Positions 1 to 8,856 of a stretch of 64,000 nucleotides of DNA are shown piece after piece. The DNA lies in the NCBI RefSeq assembly GCF_023008405.1, contig NZ_CP095376.1, positions 5,108,001-5,172,000 of the forward strand, read 5' to 3'. The stretch comes from Amycolatopsis sp. FBCC-B4732. Its GTDB lineage: Bacteria > Actinomycetota > Actinomycetes > Mycobacteriales > Pseudonocardiaceae. The position numbers were made by a program, and so were the translations under genes. How positions within the stretch are numbered: the first letter of the stretch is position 1; each line of letters opens with the position of its first letter. The notes below the pieces were generated by a model. That model made no database searches. It was not told the DNA's origin and saw only the letters and a program-made list of their open reading frames with translations.

Positions 1-177
1 CTCCTCGGGGAAGGCGACACCGAGCAGGCCCAGCGCACCGGCCTTGCGGTGCAGGTCGCGGGGCAGTTCGCCGGCGCGCTCCCAGTCGTCGAGGTGCGGC
101 AGGACCTCCTGCTCGACGAACTTGCGGACGGTCTTGCGCAGCTCGGACCGCTCGGAGGTCCGGAACGGGTCGGTCAC
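1..177 (-). CDS. Acyl-CoA dehydrogenase, N-terminal part only
   Basis: The gene starts at a GTG at 177-175 and runs off the left edge, so only 59 codons are visible. They read VTDPFRTSERSELRKTVRKF followed by a helical stretch with EVLPHLDDWERAGELPRDLH and GLLGVAFPEE, the usual N-terminal alpha domain of FAD-dependent acyl-CoA dehydrogenases. The GTG overlaps the TGA of the AtuA-like gene (GTGA, 174-177), so the two are translationally coupled and form the end of a three-gene operon. The FAD-binding and catalytic regions are outside the window, so substrate class cannot be judged. Confidence 0.85.
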   Translation of the reverse strand, partial: MTDPFRTSERSELRKTVRKFVEQEVLPHLDDWERAGELPRDLHRKAGALGLLGVAFPEE

Positions 178-1862
178 AGGAGCACCTCGGGAACGTCGAT
201 CTCGCGGGAGCGCAGCCATTCGCCGAACGCCTTGGCCTGCGGGTCGAACCGCGCCTGCGACGCGACCCCCTGCCCGAGGATGCCCTCGACGACGAAGTTC
301 ATCGCCCACAGGTTCGGCAGGAGGTAGCGGGTCACGGGCAGGTCGGCGGTCTCGGGCAGCAGCAGCTTGAACTCCGTGACGGTCAACCGGTGCACGAGCC
401 AGCGCCACGCCGCTTCGGAGCGCACCCAGACCCCGAGGTTGGCGTTGCCGCCCTTGTCCCCGCTGCGGGCCCCGGCGATCGTGCCCAGCGGGACGCGCCG
501 CACCGGTCCGTGGGCCAAGGGCTCGGGCAGCGCGGGCTCGTCCACTTCGGACAGTTCCTGAGTGGACAGCGCGGGCGCGATGTCGACCCGCATCCCGTCC
601 GGCAGCACGGCGACGTGGGGCACCTGGTCCGCGGGCACGTAAGCCGCGGTGTAGACCCCGAAGGGCGAAGCGTCCGAAGGCGGTGCGGTGACGTGGAAGC
701 CCGGGTAGCTGGCCAGCGCCAGCTCGACCGCGGCGCCGGTGAACGCGCGGCCGGCCACCTTCGGGTCGGCGTCCTTCACGGCCACGTGCAGCAGCGCGCT
801 CGCGGTCTGCTCGGTGTCGGCGTCGGCGTGGTCGGTGCGCGCGAGGGTCCAGCGGACGTCGGCGGGCGGCCGGTCCTTCAAGGACGCTTCGAGCTGTTCT
901 CGCACCAGCGCGGCTTTCGCCTCGATGTCGAGTCCGGTGAGGACGAACGTCGTCTCGTTGCGGAACCCGCCGAGCGTGTTCAGCGCGACCTTGAGCGTCG
1001 GCGGCGGAGCTTCCCCGCGGACGCCGGAGATGCGCACGCGGTCGGGGCCGTCTTCGGTCAGCGAGAGCTTGTCGAAGCGGGTCGTGACGTCCGGGCCGGC
1101 GTACCGCGCGCCGGTGATTTCGTACAGCAGCTGCGCTTTGACCGTCCCGGTGTTCACCACGCCCCCGGTGCCGGGGTGCTTGGTGATGACACTGGTGCCG
1201 TCGGCCTCGATCTCGGCGATCGGGAAGCCCGGCACGCCCAGGATGTGCTCGGTGAAGAAGGCGTAGTTGCCGCCGGTGGCCTGGGCGCCGCATTCGATGA
1301 CGTGCCCGGCCGCGACCGCGCCGGCCAGCGCGTCGAAGTCGTCGCGGGCCCAGCCGTAGTGCGCGGCGGCCGGGCCGACGATGACGGAGGCGTCGGTGAC
1401 GCGCCCCGTGACGACGACGTCGGCGCCCGCGTTCAGGCACTCGACGATGCCCCACGCGCCGAGGTAGGCGTTGGCGGTCAGCGGTTTCCCGAGGTCCAGC
1501 TCGTCCGCGCGGGCCACCAGGTCGTCACCTTCGACGTGGGCGATCCGGACGTCGAGCCCGAGCTTCGCGGCCAGCTCACGCAGGGCGTCCGCGAGCCCGG
1601 CGGGGTTGAGCCCGCCGGCGTTGGCGACGATCTTGACGCCCTTTTCCCGCGCCAGGCCGAGGTTTTCCTCCATCTGGCGCAGGAACGTCTTGGCGTAGCC
1701 GCGATGGGCGTCCTTCATCCGGTCGCGGCCGAGGATGAGCATGGTCAGCTCGGCCAGGTAGTCGCCGGTGAGGACGTCGAGGGGCCCGCCGGTGAGCATT
1801 TCGCGGACCGCGGAGAACCGGTCGCCGTAGAACCCCGACGCGTTGCCGATGCGGTAGGTCAT
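174..1862 (-). CDS. AtuA-like (DUF1446) acyclic terpene utilization family protein
   Basis: This 562-residue protein begins MTYRIGNASGFYGDRFSAV and carries the long DUF1446 domain (about residues 1-440, with GADVVVTGRVTDASVIVGPA and ECGAQATGGNYAFF), followed by a short C-terminal AtuA-like domain containing GARSGDKGGNANLGVWV. AtuA is required for acyclic terpene (citronellol/geraniol) use in Pseudomonas, but its reaction is not settled. In actinomycetes such genes usually lie beside acyl-CoA dehydrogenases and carboxylases, as here. It overlaps the upstream gene by ATGA (1859-1862) and the downstream dehydrogenase by GTGA. The family is clear; the pathway is inferred from context. Confidence 0.85.
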   Translation of the reverse strand: MTYRIGNASGFYGDRFSAVREMLTGGPLDVLTGDYLAELTMLILGRDRMKDAHRGYAKTFLRQMEENLGLAREKGVKIVANAGGLNPAGLADALRELAAKLGLDVRIAHVEGDDLVARADELDLGKPLTANAYLGAWGIVECLNAGADVVVTGRVTDASVIVGPAAAHYGWARDDFDALAGAVAAGHVIECGAQATGGNYAFFTEHILGVPGFPIAEIEADGTSVITKHPGTGGVVNTGTVKAQLLYEITGARYAGPDVTTRFDKLSLTEDGPDRVRISGVRGEAPPPTLKVALNTLGGFRNETTFVLTGLDIEAKAALVREQLEASLKDRPPADVRWTLARTDHADADTEQTASALLHVAVKDADPKVAGRAFTGAAVELALASYPGFHVTAPPSDASPFGVYTAAYVPADQVPHVAVLPDGMRVDIAPALSTQELSEVDEPALPEPLAHGPVRRVPLGTIAGARSGDKGGNANLGVWVRSEAAWRWLVHRLTVTEFKLLLPETADLPVTRYLLPNLWAMNFVVEGILGQGVASQARFDPQAKAFGEWLRSREIDVPEVLL

Positions 1863-2650
1863 GCGAACTGCCCCGGCTTCCGCCCTTCGCCAGGGGGCCC
1901 GGCGAAGGCCTGCGCGATGGTCAGCCACTCTTCGACGCCGGCGCCGTGGGCCACTAGATCGGTGTCGGCCGGGTGGCGCCGCTGCGTGACGACCAGGCAG
2001 AAGTCCAGCGCGCTGCCGGTCAGCTTCTGCTCGGCGTCCTCCGGGCCGAACGTCCAGGTCGTGCCGTCGGGCGCGCCCAGTTCGACGCGGAACTCCTCGG
2101 CCGGCGGCGCGAGCGAGTGGACCTTGTAGGCGAAGTCGCGGGTGCGGGTGCCGAAGCGGGCGATGTGCCACAGCCGCGCGGTCGGCTCGCGGACCAGCCC
2201 GAGCGCGTCGAAGACGTCCTGCCCGTGCGCCCAGGTCTCCATCAGCCGCGCGGTCGCCATCGAGGCGGCGCTCATCGGCGGCCCGTACCAGGGCACCTTC
2301 TGCCCTGCCGGCACCGCGGCGAGCGCCTCGGCCAGCGCCGAGCGCCCGGCCCGCCAGTCTTCGAGGACCTCCCGGGGCGGCCGTTCGGCCCCCGCGGCGG
2401 CGCCGTCGTCGACGTAGGTCTCCCCCGCCTTGAGCAGCTCCTCGACCTCGGCCGGCCAGTTCTCCGGGTGCGCGGCCGCGATGAGGGCCTTGCGATCGGT
2501 CCAGGCCAGGTGCGCGATCTGGTGCGCGACGGTCCACCCCGCCGCCGGGGTCGCCCGCGCCCAGTCCGCCGCCGGCAGGTCCGCCACCACGTCGTCGATC
2601 GTCCGTGTCTCCGCGTCGAGATCCCCGAGGATCACGCCGAGATCCGCCAT
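1859..2650 (-). CDS. TIGR03084-like, mycothiol-dependent maleylpyruvate isomerase-type protein
   Basis: The 263-residue protein has the DinB/mycothiol maleylpyruvate isomerase N-terminal fold: WTVAHQIAHLAWTDRKA near residue 40-55 and ETWAHGQDVFDALG near 145-158 supply the His residues typical of metal-binding DinB proteins. The C-terminal half (FGTRTRDFAYKVHSL and following) matches the TIGR03084 style. It is the first gene of the minus-strand operon with the AtuA-like and acyl-CoA dehydrogenase genes. ATG at 2650 is chosen because MADLGVIL is the conserved beginning. Its function in this operon is unknown. Confidence 0.8.
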   Translation of the reverse strand: MADLGVILGDLDAETRTIDDVVADLPAADWARATPAAGWTVAHQIAHLAWTDRKALIAAAHPENWPAEVEELLKAGETYVDDGAAAGAERPPREVLEDWRAGRSALAEALAAVPAGQKVPWYGPPMSAASMATARLMETWAHGQDVFDALGLVREPTARLWHIARFGTRTRDFAYKVHSLAPPAEEFRVELGAPDGTTWTFGPEDAEQKLTGSALDFCLVVTQRRHPADTDLVAHGAGVEEWLTIAQAFAGPPGEGRKPGQFA

Positions 2651-2700
2651 CAGCCGCCTCCTTGCGTCCTGGCGCCCAGCGTCGCACCGGCCAGCAGAAA

Positions 2701-2718
2701 AATCAAGCACGCCTGATT
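2701..2718. promoter_or_regulatory. Imperfect palindrome in the divergent control region, candidate operator
   Basis: AATCAAGCACGCCTGATT is an 18-bp imperfect palindrome (14 of 18 positions symmetric) with perfect AATCA/TGATT ends. It lies between the divergent operons starting at 2650 (minus) and 2792 (plus). Size and symmetry suit a TetR- or GntR-type repressor. A TTGACA at 2748-2753 with TGCAAT at 2774-2779 is a possible but badly spaced (20 bp) plus-strand promoter. No regulator gene is adjacent. Confidence 0.4.
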
Positions 2719-2791
2719 GTTTCGCCCGGCACGCTGCGGACACACTATTGACATCTTGCCAGTAGCGTCGGCCTGCAATACTTTTGTCGCC

Positions 2792-3631
2792 ATGGCCGAC
2801 TACGCCGAGATCACCTACGCCGTCGCGGACCGGATCGCGACCGTGACGCTGAACCGCCCCGAAGCGCGCAACGGCTACACGATCCGGATGGCCGACGAGC
2901 TCGGTGCGGCGATGGATCGCGCCGACCGCGACGAGGACGTCCGCGTGGTCGTGCTCACCGGCGCCGGCAAGGACTTCTGCGTGGGCGCCGACCTCTCCCA
3001 GGGCGGCTTCGACTTCGACCCGTCGACCGGCCCCGACGCGGCGTGGCAGGAGCCCGCCGGCCGGTGCTCGAAGCGGATCTTCACGATGAACAAGCCGGTG
3101 ATCGCCGCCCTGCACGGCGCCGCGGTCGGCGGCGGCGTCACGATCACGCTGTCGTGCGACTACCGGCTCGCCGCCGAGGACTCGCGCTTCGGCTTCGTGT
3201 TCACGCGCCGCGGGATCTACCCCGAAGGCGCGTCCGCGTGGTTCCTCCCCCGGCTCGTCGGCATGGGCACCGCACTCGACTGGATGGTCAGCGGCCGGGT
3301 GTTCACCGCCGCCGAAGCCCTCGAAAAAGGCCTGGTGCACAAGGTCTTCCCGGCCGGCACCGTGCTCGACGAGGCGTACGCGCTGGCCCGCGAGATCGTC
3401 TCGACGACGGCGCCGGTGTCGGTCGCGGTGACCCGTCAGCTGCTCTACCGGATGGCGGGCGCCGAGTCGCCGTTCCCCGTGCACGCACTCGACTCGAAGC
3501 TGATCGGCGGGCTCGGCGCGAGCCCCGACGCCGTCGAAGGCGTCATGTCGTTCCTGCAGAAGCGCCCGCCGGAGTTCGGCATGCGCGTCGAGAAGGACCT
3601 GCCCCCGTACCTCCCCTGGTTGGACGCATGA
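2792..3631 (+). CDS. Enoyl-CoA hydratase/isomerase family protein
   Basis: The 279-residue protein shows the crotonase fold from residue 4 on: TVTLNRPEARNGYT, then VVVLTGAGKDFCVGADL (oxyanion-hole segment) and AALHGAAVGGGVTITLSCDYRLA (second oxyanion-hole glycine and helix). FGFVFTRRGIYPEGASAWFLPRLVG is the region that usually carries the catalytic Glu pair; one Glu is recognisable. It adds water to, or isomerises, enoyl-CoA esters. ATG at 2792 matches the family beginning (MADYAEITYAVAD). No good Shine-Dalgarno precedes it. It overlaps the next gene by ATGA (3628-3631). Confidence 0.88.
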   Translation: MADYAEITYAVADRIATVTLNRPEARNGYTIRMADELGAAMDRADRDEDVRVVVLTGAGKDFCVGADLSQGGFDFDPSTGPDAAWQEPAGRCSKRIFTMNKPVIAALHGAAVGGGVTITLSCDYRLAAEDSRFGFVFTRRGIYPEGASAWFLPRLVGMGTALDWMVSGRVFTAAEALEKGLVHKVFPAGTVLDEAYALAREIVSTTAPVSVAVTRQLLYRMAGAESPFPVHALDSKLIGGLGASPDAVEGVMSFLQKRPPEFGMRVEKDLPPYLPWLDA

Positions 3632-4233
3632 GCCTCTACCCGCCACAGCCCTGGCACCTGACCGCCGACGCGCGCGTCTCGATCTGGCGCGTGCCGCCCG
3701 CCGCACTCCCGGCCTTGCCCGCGGGTGCCGAACCGCTGCTGGTCGCCGGGCGGGCGTCGGTGTTCACGGCGTGGATCGACTACACCCCGCCCGGGCAGCT
3801 GGCGTACCACGAACTGCTGGCCGCGGTGTCGGTCAAGGCACGCCGGGTCTCCTGCTCGATCACCGGGATCTGGGTCGACAGCGAAGCCTCGATGGCCGGC
3901 GGCCGCGAGCTGTGGGCCATCCCGAAGGGCCTGGCCACCCTGGACTTCACGAGCGGCCCCACCTTCACCGCCACCGCGGCGACGGCCGAGCACTGGATCG
4001 CGACGGCGGCCTTCAAGCGCCGCCCCGCGTTGCCGGTCAGGCTGCCGACGTCGTTCGAGGTCGTCCAGGAGCGCGACGGCCTGCTGCGGACCCCGGTGGG
4101 CGCGAAGGTCCGCCCGCGCCCGGCGTCGGCGGACTGGAGCTTCAACCCGGACGGCCCGCTCGGCTACCTCGACGGCCGCCGCCCGGTGGCGAGCCTCGAA
4201 CTTCCTTCTTCGACGTTGCGCTTCGGCGCCTGA
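3628..4233 (+). CDS. Acetoacetate decarboxylase-like protein
   Basis: The 201-residue protein starts MSLYPPQPWHLTADARVSIW. It has the beta-sandwich features of the acetoacetate decarboxylase superfamily, including WIDYTPPGQLAYHELL, WVDSEASMAGGRELWAIPKGLATLDF and KVRPRPASADWSFNPDGPLG. The Lys of WAIPKGLA sits roughly where the Schiff-base Lys lies in true decarboxylases, but many relatives are not decarboxylases, so activity is uncertain. It is coupled to the enoyl-CoA hydratase by an ATGA overlap and ends that two-gene operon. Confidence 0.75.
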   Translation: MSLYPPQPWHLTADARVSIWRVPPAALPALPAGAEPLLVAGRASVFTAWIDYTPPGQLAYHELLAAVSVKARRVSCSITGIWVDSEASMAGGRELWAIPKGLATLDFTSGPTFTATAATAEHWIATAAFKRRPALPVRLPTSFEVVQERDGLLRTPVGAKVRPRPASADWSFNPDGPLGYLDGRRPVASLELPSSTLRFGA

Positions 4234-4323
4234 ACGGCTGCGAAACCTACCCGCGAGACCCCGCGATCGCGCGGTGAAGTGCTTCTCTGGGTGATCACGC
4301 AATCCCGTCAGAGTGAACTCGCG

Positions 4324-4371
4324 ACACGCCATCTGGGGGCCCGTGCGGGCAAGCACCCCTACATGTAGTCT
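4324..4371 (+). promoter_or_regulatory. Two candidate NrdR boxes upstream of nrdA
   Basis: Two 16-mers resemble the NrdR box (roughly aCaCtAtATaTtGTgT): ACACGCCATCTGGGGG at 4324-4339 (9 of 16) and CCCCTACATGTAGTCT at 4356-4371 (10 of 16, with a perfect CTACATGTAG core). Their starts are 32 bp apart, that is three helical turns, which is the usual spacing of tandem NrdR boxes. They lie 130-177 bp before the nrdA start. The upstream copy alone would be unconvincing; the spacing is the main support. Confidence 0.55.
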
Positions 4372-4500
4372 CTGAGAACCGGCAGGCCCCAGCGACGGGG
4401 AGACCGCTGCGCAAGACCTGCCAAGCAGCCTGGAGAAAGACCTGCGCACGGCCTCGTGAGGCCGTGTGGCGATCCAACGCGCCCAAATTTGGAGACACGC

Positions 4501-7428
4501 ATGTCAGTCGAAACCGGTCAGCGGCCTGCCGCCGCCGACACGCCCACCGCGATCCGGGTCATCCGGCGGGACGGCAGCGTGTCGCCGTTCGACGCCGGGA
4601 AGATCTCGGTCGCGCTGACGAAGGCGTTCCTCGCGGTCGAGGGTGGCGACGCCGCCGCGTCCTCCCGCGTGCACCACGTCGTCGCGGAGCTGACCCAGCA
4701 GGTGGAGGCCACCCTGCTGCGCCACGCCGGCCCCGAGACCGCCCTGCACATCGAGCAGATCCAGGACATCGTCGAGCTCGCCCTCATGCGCGGCGAGCAC
4801 CACAAGGTCGCCCGCGCCTACGTCCTCTACCGCGACGAGCGCAGCAAGGCCCGCGAGGCCGCCAAGCCCGCCACCACCGAAGCCACGCTGAACGTCAAGG
4901 GCGCCGACGGCGTCCTGCGCCCGCTCGACTGGGCGCGCGTGTCCCACGTCGTGGGCGAAGCCGTCGCCGGCCTCGAAGACGTCTCCGCCGAGCCGGTGCT
5001 GGCCGAGGCCAAGCGCAACCTCTACGACGGCATCAGCGCCGACGAGCTGGCCCTGGCCCAGGTCCTGGCCGCCCGCGTGCTGGTCGAGCAGGAGCCGAAC
5101 TATTCCTTCGTCTCCGCCCGCCTGCTGCTGGACAAGCTGCGCGGCGAGGCGCTGAGCTACCTGGCGAAGAAGCCGCGCCAGGCCAGCCAGGACGAGATGA
5201 CCACCGAGTACGCGCCGTACTTCCGCGCCTACCTGCGCCGCGCGGTCGAGCTGGAGCTGGTCGACGCCGAGCTGCTGCGCTTCGACCTGGACAAGATCAC
5301 CGCCGCGATCCGGCCCGAGCGCGACCTCGACTTCGGCTTCCTCGGCCTGCAGACGCTGTACGACCGGTACTTCCAGCACCACGAGGGCACCCGCTTCGAG
5401 CTGCCGCAGGCGTTCTTCATGCGCGTCGCGATGGGCCTGGCCATCCGCGAGGCCGACAAGGAAGCCCGCGCGATCGAGTTTTACGAGCTGCTCTCGAGCT
5501 TCCACTTCATGGCGTCCACGCCGACGCTGTTCAACTCGGGCACCACGCGCCCGCAGCTGTCGTCCTGCTTCCTGACCACGGTGGACGACGACCTGGACTC
5601 GATCTTCCAGGCGTACAAGAACAACGCGCTGCTGGCGAAGTACTCGGGCGGCCTCGGCAACGACTGGACCCCGGTCCGCGGCCTCGGCGCGCACATCAAG
5701 GGCACCAACGGCCAGTCCCAGGGTGTCGTGCCGTTCCTCAAGATCGCCAACGACACCGCCGTCGCGGTCAACCAGGGCGGCAAGCGCAAGGGCGCGGCGT
5801 GCGCGTACCTCGAGACGTGGCACGTGGACATCGAGGAGTTCCTCGACCTGCGCAAGAACACCGGTGACGACCGCCGCCGCACCCACGACATGAACACCGC
5901 GAACTGGGTGCCCGACGAGTTCCTCCGCCGCGTCGAGGCCAACGCCGAGTGGACGCTGTTCTCGCCGAACGAGACGCCGGACCTGCACGACCTCTACGGC
6001 AACGAGTTCGCCGCCCGCTACCGCGAGTACGAGGCGAAGGCCGAGCGCGGCGAGATCAAGGTCTTCCGCAAGATCCGCGCGGTGGAGCTGTGGCGCCGCA
6101 TGCTGACCATGCTGTTCGAGACCGGCCACCCGTGGATCACGTTCAAGGACCCGTGCAACCTGCGCTCGCCGCAGCAGCACGTCGGCGTCGTGCACTCGTC
6201 CAACCTGTGCACCGAGATCACGCTGAACACCAACAGCGAAGAGGTCGCGGTCTGCAACCTCGGCTCGGTGAACCTGCTCAAGCACGTCACCCCGTCCGGT
6301 CTGGACACCGAGCGCCTCGAGAAGACCGTGCGCACGGCCGTCCGCATGCTGGACAACGTGATCGACATCAACTTCTACACGATCCCGGAGGCGCGCCGCT
6401 CCAACCTGCGTCACCGCCCGGTCGGCCTGGGCATCATGGGCTTCCAGGACGCGCTGTTCGAGATCGGCGTCCCGTTCGCCTCGGACGAGGCCGTGAAGTT
6501 CGCCGACGTCTCGATGGAGCACCTGTCCTACTACGCGATCTCGGCGTCGACCGACCTCGCCGAGGAGCGCGGCCAGTACCAGTCGTTCGAGGGATCGCTG
6601 TGGAGCAAGGGCATCCTGCCCATCGACTCGCTGCAGCTGCTCATCGACGCGCGCCAGGGTGACGCCCTCGACGTCGACACCTCGTCCACTTTGGACTGGG
6701 CGCCGCTGCGCGAGCGCGTCAAGACCGTCGGCATGCGCAACTCCAACGTGATGGCGATCGCGCCGACCGCGACGATCTCCAACATCTCCGGGGTCGGGCA
6801 GTCGATCGAGCCGCTGTTCCAGAACCTGTTCGTCAAGTCGAACATGTCCGGCGACTTCACCGTGGTCAACCCGCACCTGGTCCGCTCGCTCAAGCAGCGC
6901 GGGCTGTGGGACGAGGTCATGGTGTCGGACCTGAAGTACTTCGACGGCAGCCTCGGCCAGATCGACCGCGTGCCGGACGACCTGAAGGCGTTGTACGCCA
7001 CGGCGTTCGAGATCGAGTCGAAGTGGATCGTCGACGCCGGTTCGGTGCGCCAGAAGTGGATCGACCAGGCGCAGTCGCTGAACCTCTACATCGCGGCGCC
7101 GAGCGGCCGCAAGCTCGACCAGCTGTACCGCTACGCGTGGCACAAGGGCCTCAAGACCACGTACTACCTGCGCGCGCAGTCGGCGACGCACGTGGAGAAG
7201 AGCACCCTGCGCGGCACCGACGGCAAGCTGAACGCCGTCTCGGCCACCCCGGCCCCCGCAGCTCCTGCGGCGGCTACGGCTCCCGCGGCCTCGGTTCCGG
7301 CGATTCCGGTGACCCCGCCGGCCGCGAAGCCGGAGTCCAAGGAACTGCCGAAGACCGACGTCGACTTCGTCGCCACCGAAGGCGCCGCCTGCCGCATCGA
7401 CGACCCCGACTGCGAATCCTGCCAGTAA
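4501..7428 (+). CDS. nrdA: Ribonucleoside-diphosphate reductase, large (alpha) subunit, class I
   Basis: The 975-residue alpha subunit reduces ribonucleotides to deoxyribonucleotides with NrdB. Two ATP-cone-like modules open the protein (about 15-105, [19 protein letters not shown]; and about 120-210, beginning [15 protein letters not shown]). The active site is complete: the Cys of [11 protein letters not shown], the N-x-C-x-E of [10 protein letters not shown] with the thiyl Cys, the partner Cys of [10 protein letters not shown], and the Tyr-Tyr pair of [10 protein letters not shown]. The C-terminal tail ends with C964, C971 and C974 (CESCQ), the swinging re-reduction thiols. A Pro/Ala linker precedes the tail. 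ATG 4501 follows GGAG. NrdB starts 13 bp after the stop. Confidence 0.96.
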   Translation: MSVETGQRPAAADTPTAIRVIRRDGSVSPFDAGKISVALTKAFLAVEGGDAAASSRVHHVVAELTQQVEATLLRHAGPETALHIEQIQDIVELALMRGEHHKVARAYVLYRDERSKAREAAKPATTEATLNVKGADGVLRPLDWARVSHVVGEAVAGLEDVSAEPVLAEAKRNLYDGISADELALAQVLAARVLVEQEPNYSFVSARLLLDKLRGEALSYLAKKPRQASQDEMTTEYAPYFRAYLRRAVELELVDAELLRFDLDKITAAIRPERDLDFGFLGLQTLYDRYFQHHEGTRFELPQAFFMRVAMGLAIREADKEARAIEFYELLSSFHFMASTPTLFNSGTTRPQLSSCFLTTVDDDLDSIFQAYKNNALLAKYSGGLGNDWTPVRGLGAHIKGTNGQSQGVVPFLKIANDTAVAVNQGGKRKGAACAYLETWHVDIEEFLDLRKNTGDDRRRTHDMNTANWVPDEFLRRVEANAEWTLFSPNETPDLHDLYGNEFAARYREYEAKAERGEIKVFRKIRAVELWRRMLTMLFETGHPWITFKDPCNLRSPQQHVGVVHSSNLCTEITLNTNSEEVAVCNLGSVNLLKHVTPSGLDTERLEKTVRTAVRMLDNVIDINFYTIPEARRSNLRHRPVGLGIMGFQDALFEIGVPFASDEAVKFADVSMEHLSYYAISASTDLAEERGQYQSFEGSLWSKGILPIDSLQLLIDARQGDALDVDTSSTLDWAPLRERVKTVGMRNSNVMAIAPTATISNISGVGQSIEPLFQNLFVKSNMSGDFTVVNPHLVRSLKQRGLWDEVMVSDLKYFDGSLGQIDRVPDDLKALYATAFEIESKWIVDAGSVRQKWIDQAQSLNLYIAAPSGRKLDQLYRYAWHKGLKTTYYLRAQSATHVEKSTLRGTDGKLNAVSATPAPAAPAAATAPAASVPAIPVTPPAAKPESKELPKTDVDFVATEGAACRIDDPDCESCQ

Positions 7429-7441
7429 GGAACCCTGGAAC

Positions 7442-8515
7442 ATGACCAACGTGGAGACGACGGGCGCCACCGGCCTCGGGGAGATCGAGGTCGGCGCCGC
7501 CCGGATCAACGTCGACGACAAGCGCATGATCAACGCGCGCGCCGACGTCAACCAGCTGCTGCCGATGAAGTACACGTGGGCCTGGGAGAAGTACCTGGCC
7601 GGCTGCAACAACCACTGGATGCCGACCGAGGTCGCCATGCAGGCCGACATCGCGCTGTGGAAGTCGAAGGACGGCCTCACCGAGGACGAGCGGCAGATGC
7701 TCAAGCGCAACCTGGGCTTCTTCGCGACCGCGGAGTCCCTGGTGGCCAACAACATCGTGCTCGCGGTGTACCGCCAGATCACCAACCCCGAGTGCCGCCA
7801 GTACCTGCTGCGCCAGGCGTTCGAGGAGGCCGTGCACACGCACACCTTCCAGTACATCTGCGAAAGCCTCGGCCTGGTCGAGGGCGAGCTGTTCAACATG
7901 TACCGCGAGGTTCCGTCCATTTCGGACAAGGACGCGTGGGCGCTGAAGTACACGCAGCACCTCGAGGACCCGGACTTCGAGACCGGCACACCGGAAGCCG
8001 ACACGGCGTTCCTGCGTGACCTCGTGGCGTTCTACGTGATCTTCGAGGGCATGTGGTTCTACACCGGTTTCGCGCAGATCCTGTCGCTGGGCCGCCGCAA
8101 CAAGATGGTCGGCATCGCCGAGCAGTACCAGTACATCCTGCGCGACGAGTCGATCCACCTGAACTTCGGCATCGACTGCATCAACCAGATCAAGATCGAG
8201 AACCCGCACCTGTGGACCCCCGAGTTCCAGGAAGAGATCCGCGGCATGCTGAAGGAGGCGTGCGAGCTCGAGGTCAAGTACGCCCGCGACACGATGCCGC
8301 GCGGCATGCTCGGCCTGTCGGCGCAGCTGTGCGAGCAGTACATGCACTTCATCACCGACCGCCGCGCGCAGCAGATCGGGCTCGCCCCGATCTTCGGTGA
8401 GACCGAGAACCCGTTCCCGTGGATGTCCGAGGCGATGGACCTGAAGAAGGAGAAGAACTTCTTCGAGACCCGCGTCATCGAGTACCAGTCGGGCGGCGCT
8501 CTCGACTGGGACTGA
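7442..8515 (+). CDS. nrdB: Ribonucleotide reductase small (beta) subunit, class Ic type
   Basis: The 357-residue protein carries the ferritin-like di-metal ligands: E98 (FFATAESL), E129 and H132 (EEAVHTHTF), E202 (FEGMWFY), and E236 with H239 ([10 protein letters not shown]). Four residues after H132, where class Ia enzymes have the radical Tyr (E. coli Y122), stands F136. A Phe there together with Glu, not Asp, as first ligand is the signature of class Ic enzymes such as Chlamydia trachomatis NrdB, which use a Mn(IV)/Fe(III) cofactor. The whole sequence reads closely like the chlamydial protein. It is co-transcribed with nrdA and followed at once by a terminator. Confidence 0.95.
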   Translation: MTNVETTGATGLGEIEVGAARINVDDKRMINARADVNQLLPMKYTWAWEKYLAGCNNHWMPTEVAMQADIALWKSKDGLTEDERQMLKRNLGFFATAESLVANNIVLAVYRQITNPECRQYLLRQAFEEAVHTHTFQYICESLGLVEGELFNMYREVPSISDKDAWALKYTQHLEDPDFETGTPEADTAFLRDLVAFYVIFEGMWFYTGFAQILSLGRRNKMVGIAEQYQYILRDESIHLNFGIDCINQIKIENPHLWTPEFQEEIRGMLKEACELEVKYARDTMPRGMLGLSAQLCEQYMHFITDRRAQQIGLAPIFGETENPFPWMSEAMDLKKEKNFFETRVIEYQSGGALDWD

Positions 8516-8532
8516 GTTTTCCCGCTAGGCTC

Positions 8533-8574
8533 GGCCACGCCACTGGTTCGCCCGTGGCGTGGCCGGGCTTTTTT
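8533..8574 (+). terminator. Rho-independent terminator of nrdAB
   Basis: A perfect 11-bp stem (GGCCACGCCAC at 8533-8543 with GTGGCGTGGCC at 8554-8564) closes a 10-nt loop and is followed by GGGC and six T at 8569-8574. It lies 17 bp after the nrdB stop and just before the cobalamin riboswitch, so it insulates nrdAB from metE. Confidence 0.92.
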
Positions 8575-8584
8575 GTGCGCCGGG

Positions 8585-8750
8585 TCACGTCCCGGTCGAG
8601 GCAACAGGGAACCCGGTGCGAATCCGGGACTGCCCCGCAGCGGTGAGTGGGAACGAAAGCCGTCATGAAGCACTGAGCGCGAGCTTGGGAAGCGACGGCC
8701 GGTAGGACTGCGCAGTGCGCCCACGAGTCCGAAGACCTGCCCGTGGTGCG
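8585..8750 (+). ncRNA. Cobalamin (B12) riboswitch ahead of metE
   Basis: The conserved core is easy to follow: CAACAGGGAACCCGGTGCG (8603-8621), then AATCCGGGACTGCCCCGC, the internal CACTGAGCG (8670-8678) that can pair with AGTGCGC (8714-8720), GGGAAGCGACGG, and the terminal B12 box GAGTCCGAAGACCTGCC at 8725-8741. About 110 nt of leader separate it from the metE start. Known cobalamin riboswitches switch genes off when adenosyl- or methylcobalamin is present. Here that would silence the B12-independent methionine synthase when the B12-dependent one can work. Confidence 0.93.
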
Positions 8751-8856
8751 GACGCCGACGGCGTGCGCGAGTCCGGGCCACGCGGGATGGGCACGACCGA
8801 AACGCTCGCCTTCGCGCGCGTCCGGGCTCTTCGGACTAGCTCGCGAGGAGAGAGCT

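Noticed and set aside
2701..2718. Palindrome as a KstR2 cholesterol-regulon site
   Set aside because: The half-site spacing is two bases too long for AnCAAGnnCTTGnT and the genes are not of the known KstR2 set.
4393..4410. GGGGAGACCGC string before nrdA resembling a B12 box
   Set aside because: The rest of a cobalamin aptamer is absent in the 260 bases upstream, so it is probably chance despite the known riboswitch of Streptomyces nrdABS.
4504..8004. A very long minus-strand open frame antisense to nrdA and nrdB
   Set aside because: It mirrors the third-position GC bias of the real genes, is Arg/Val/Glu-rich without any domain, and has no ribosome site.
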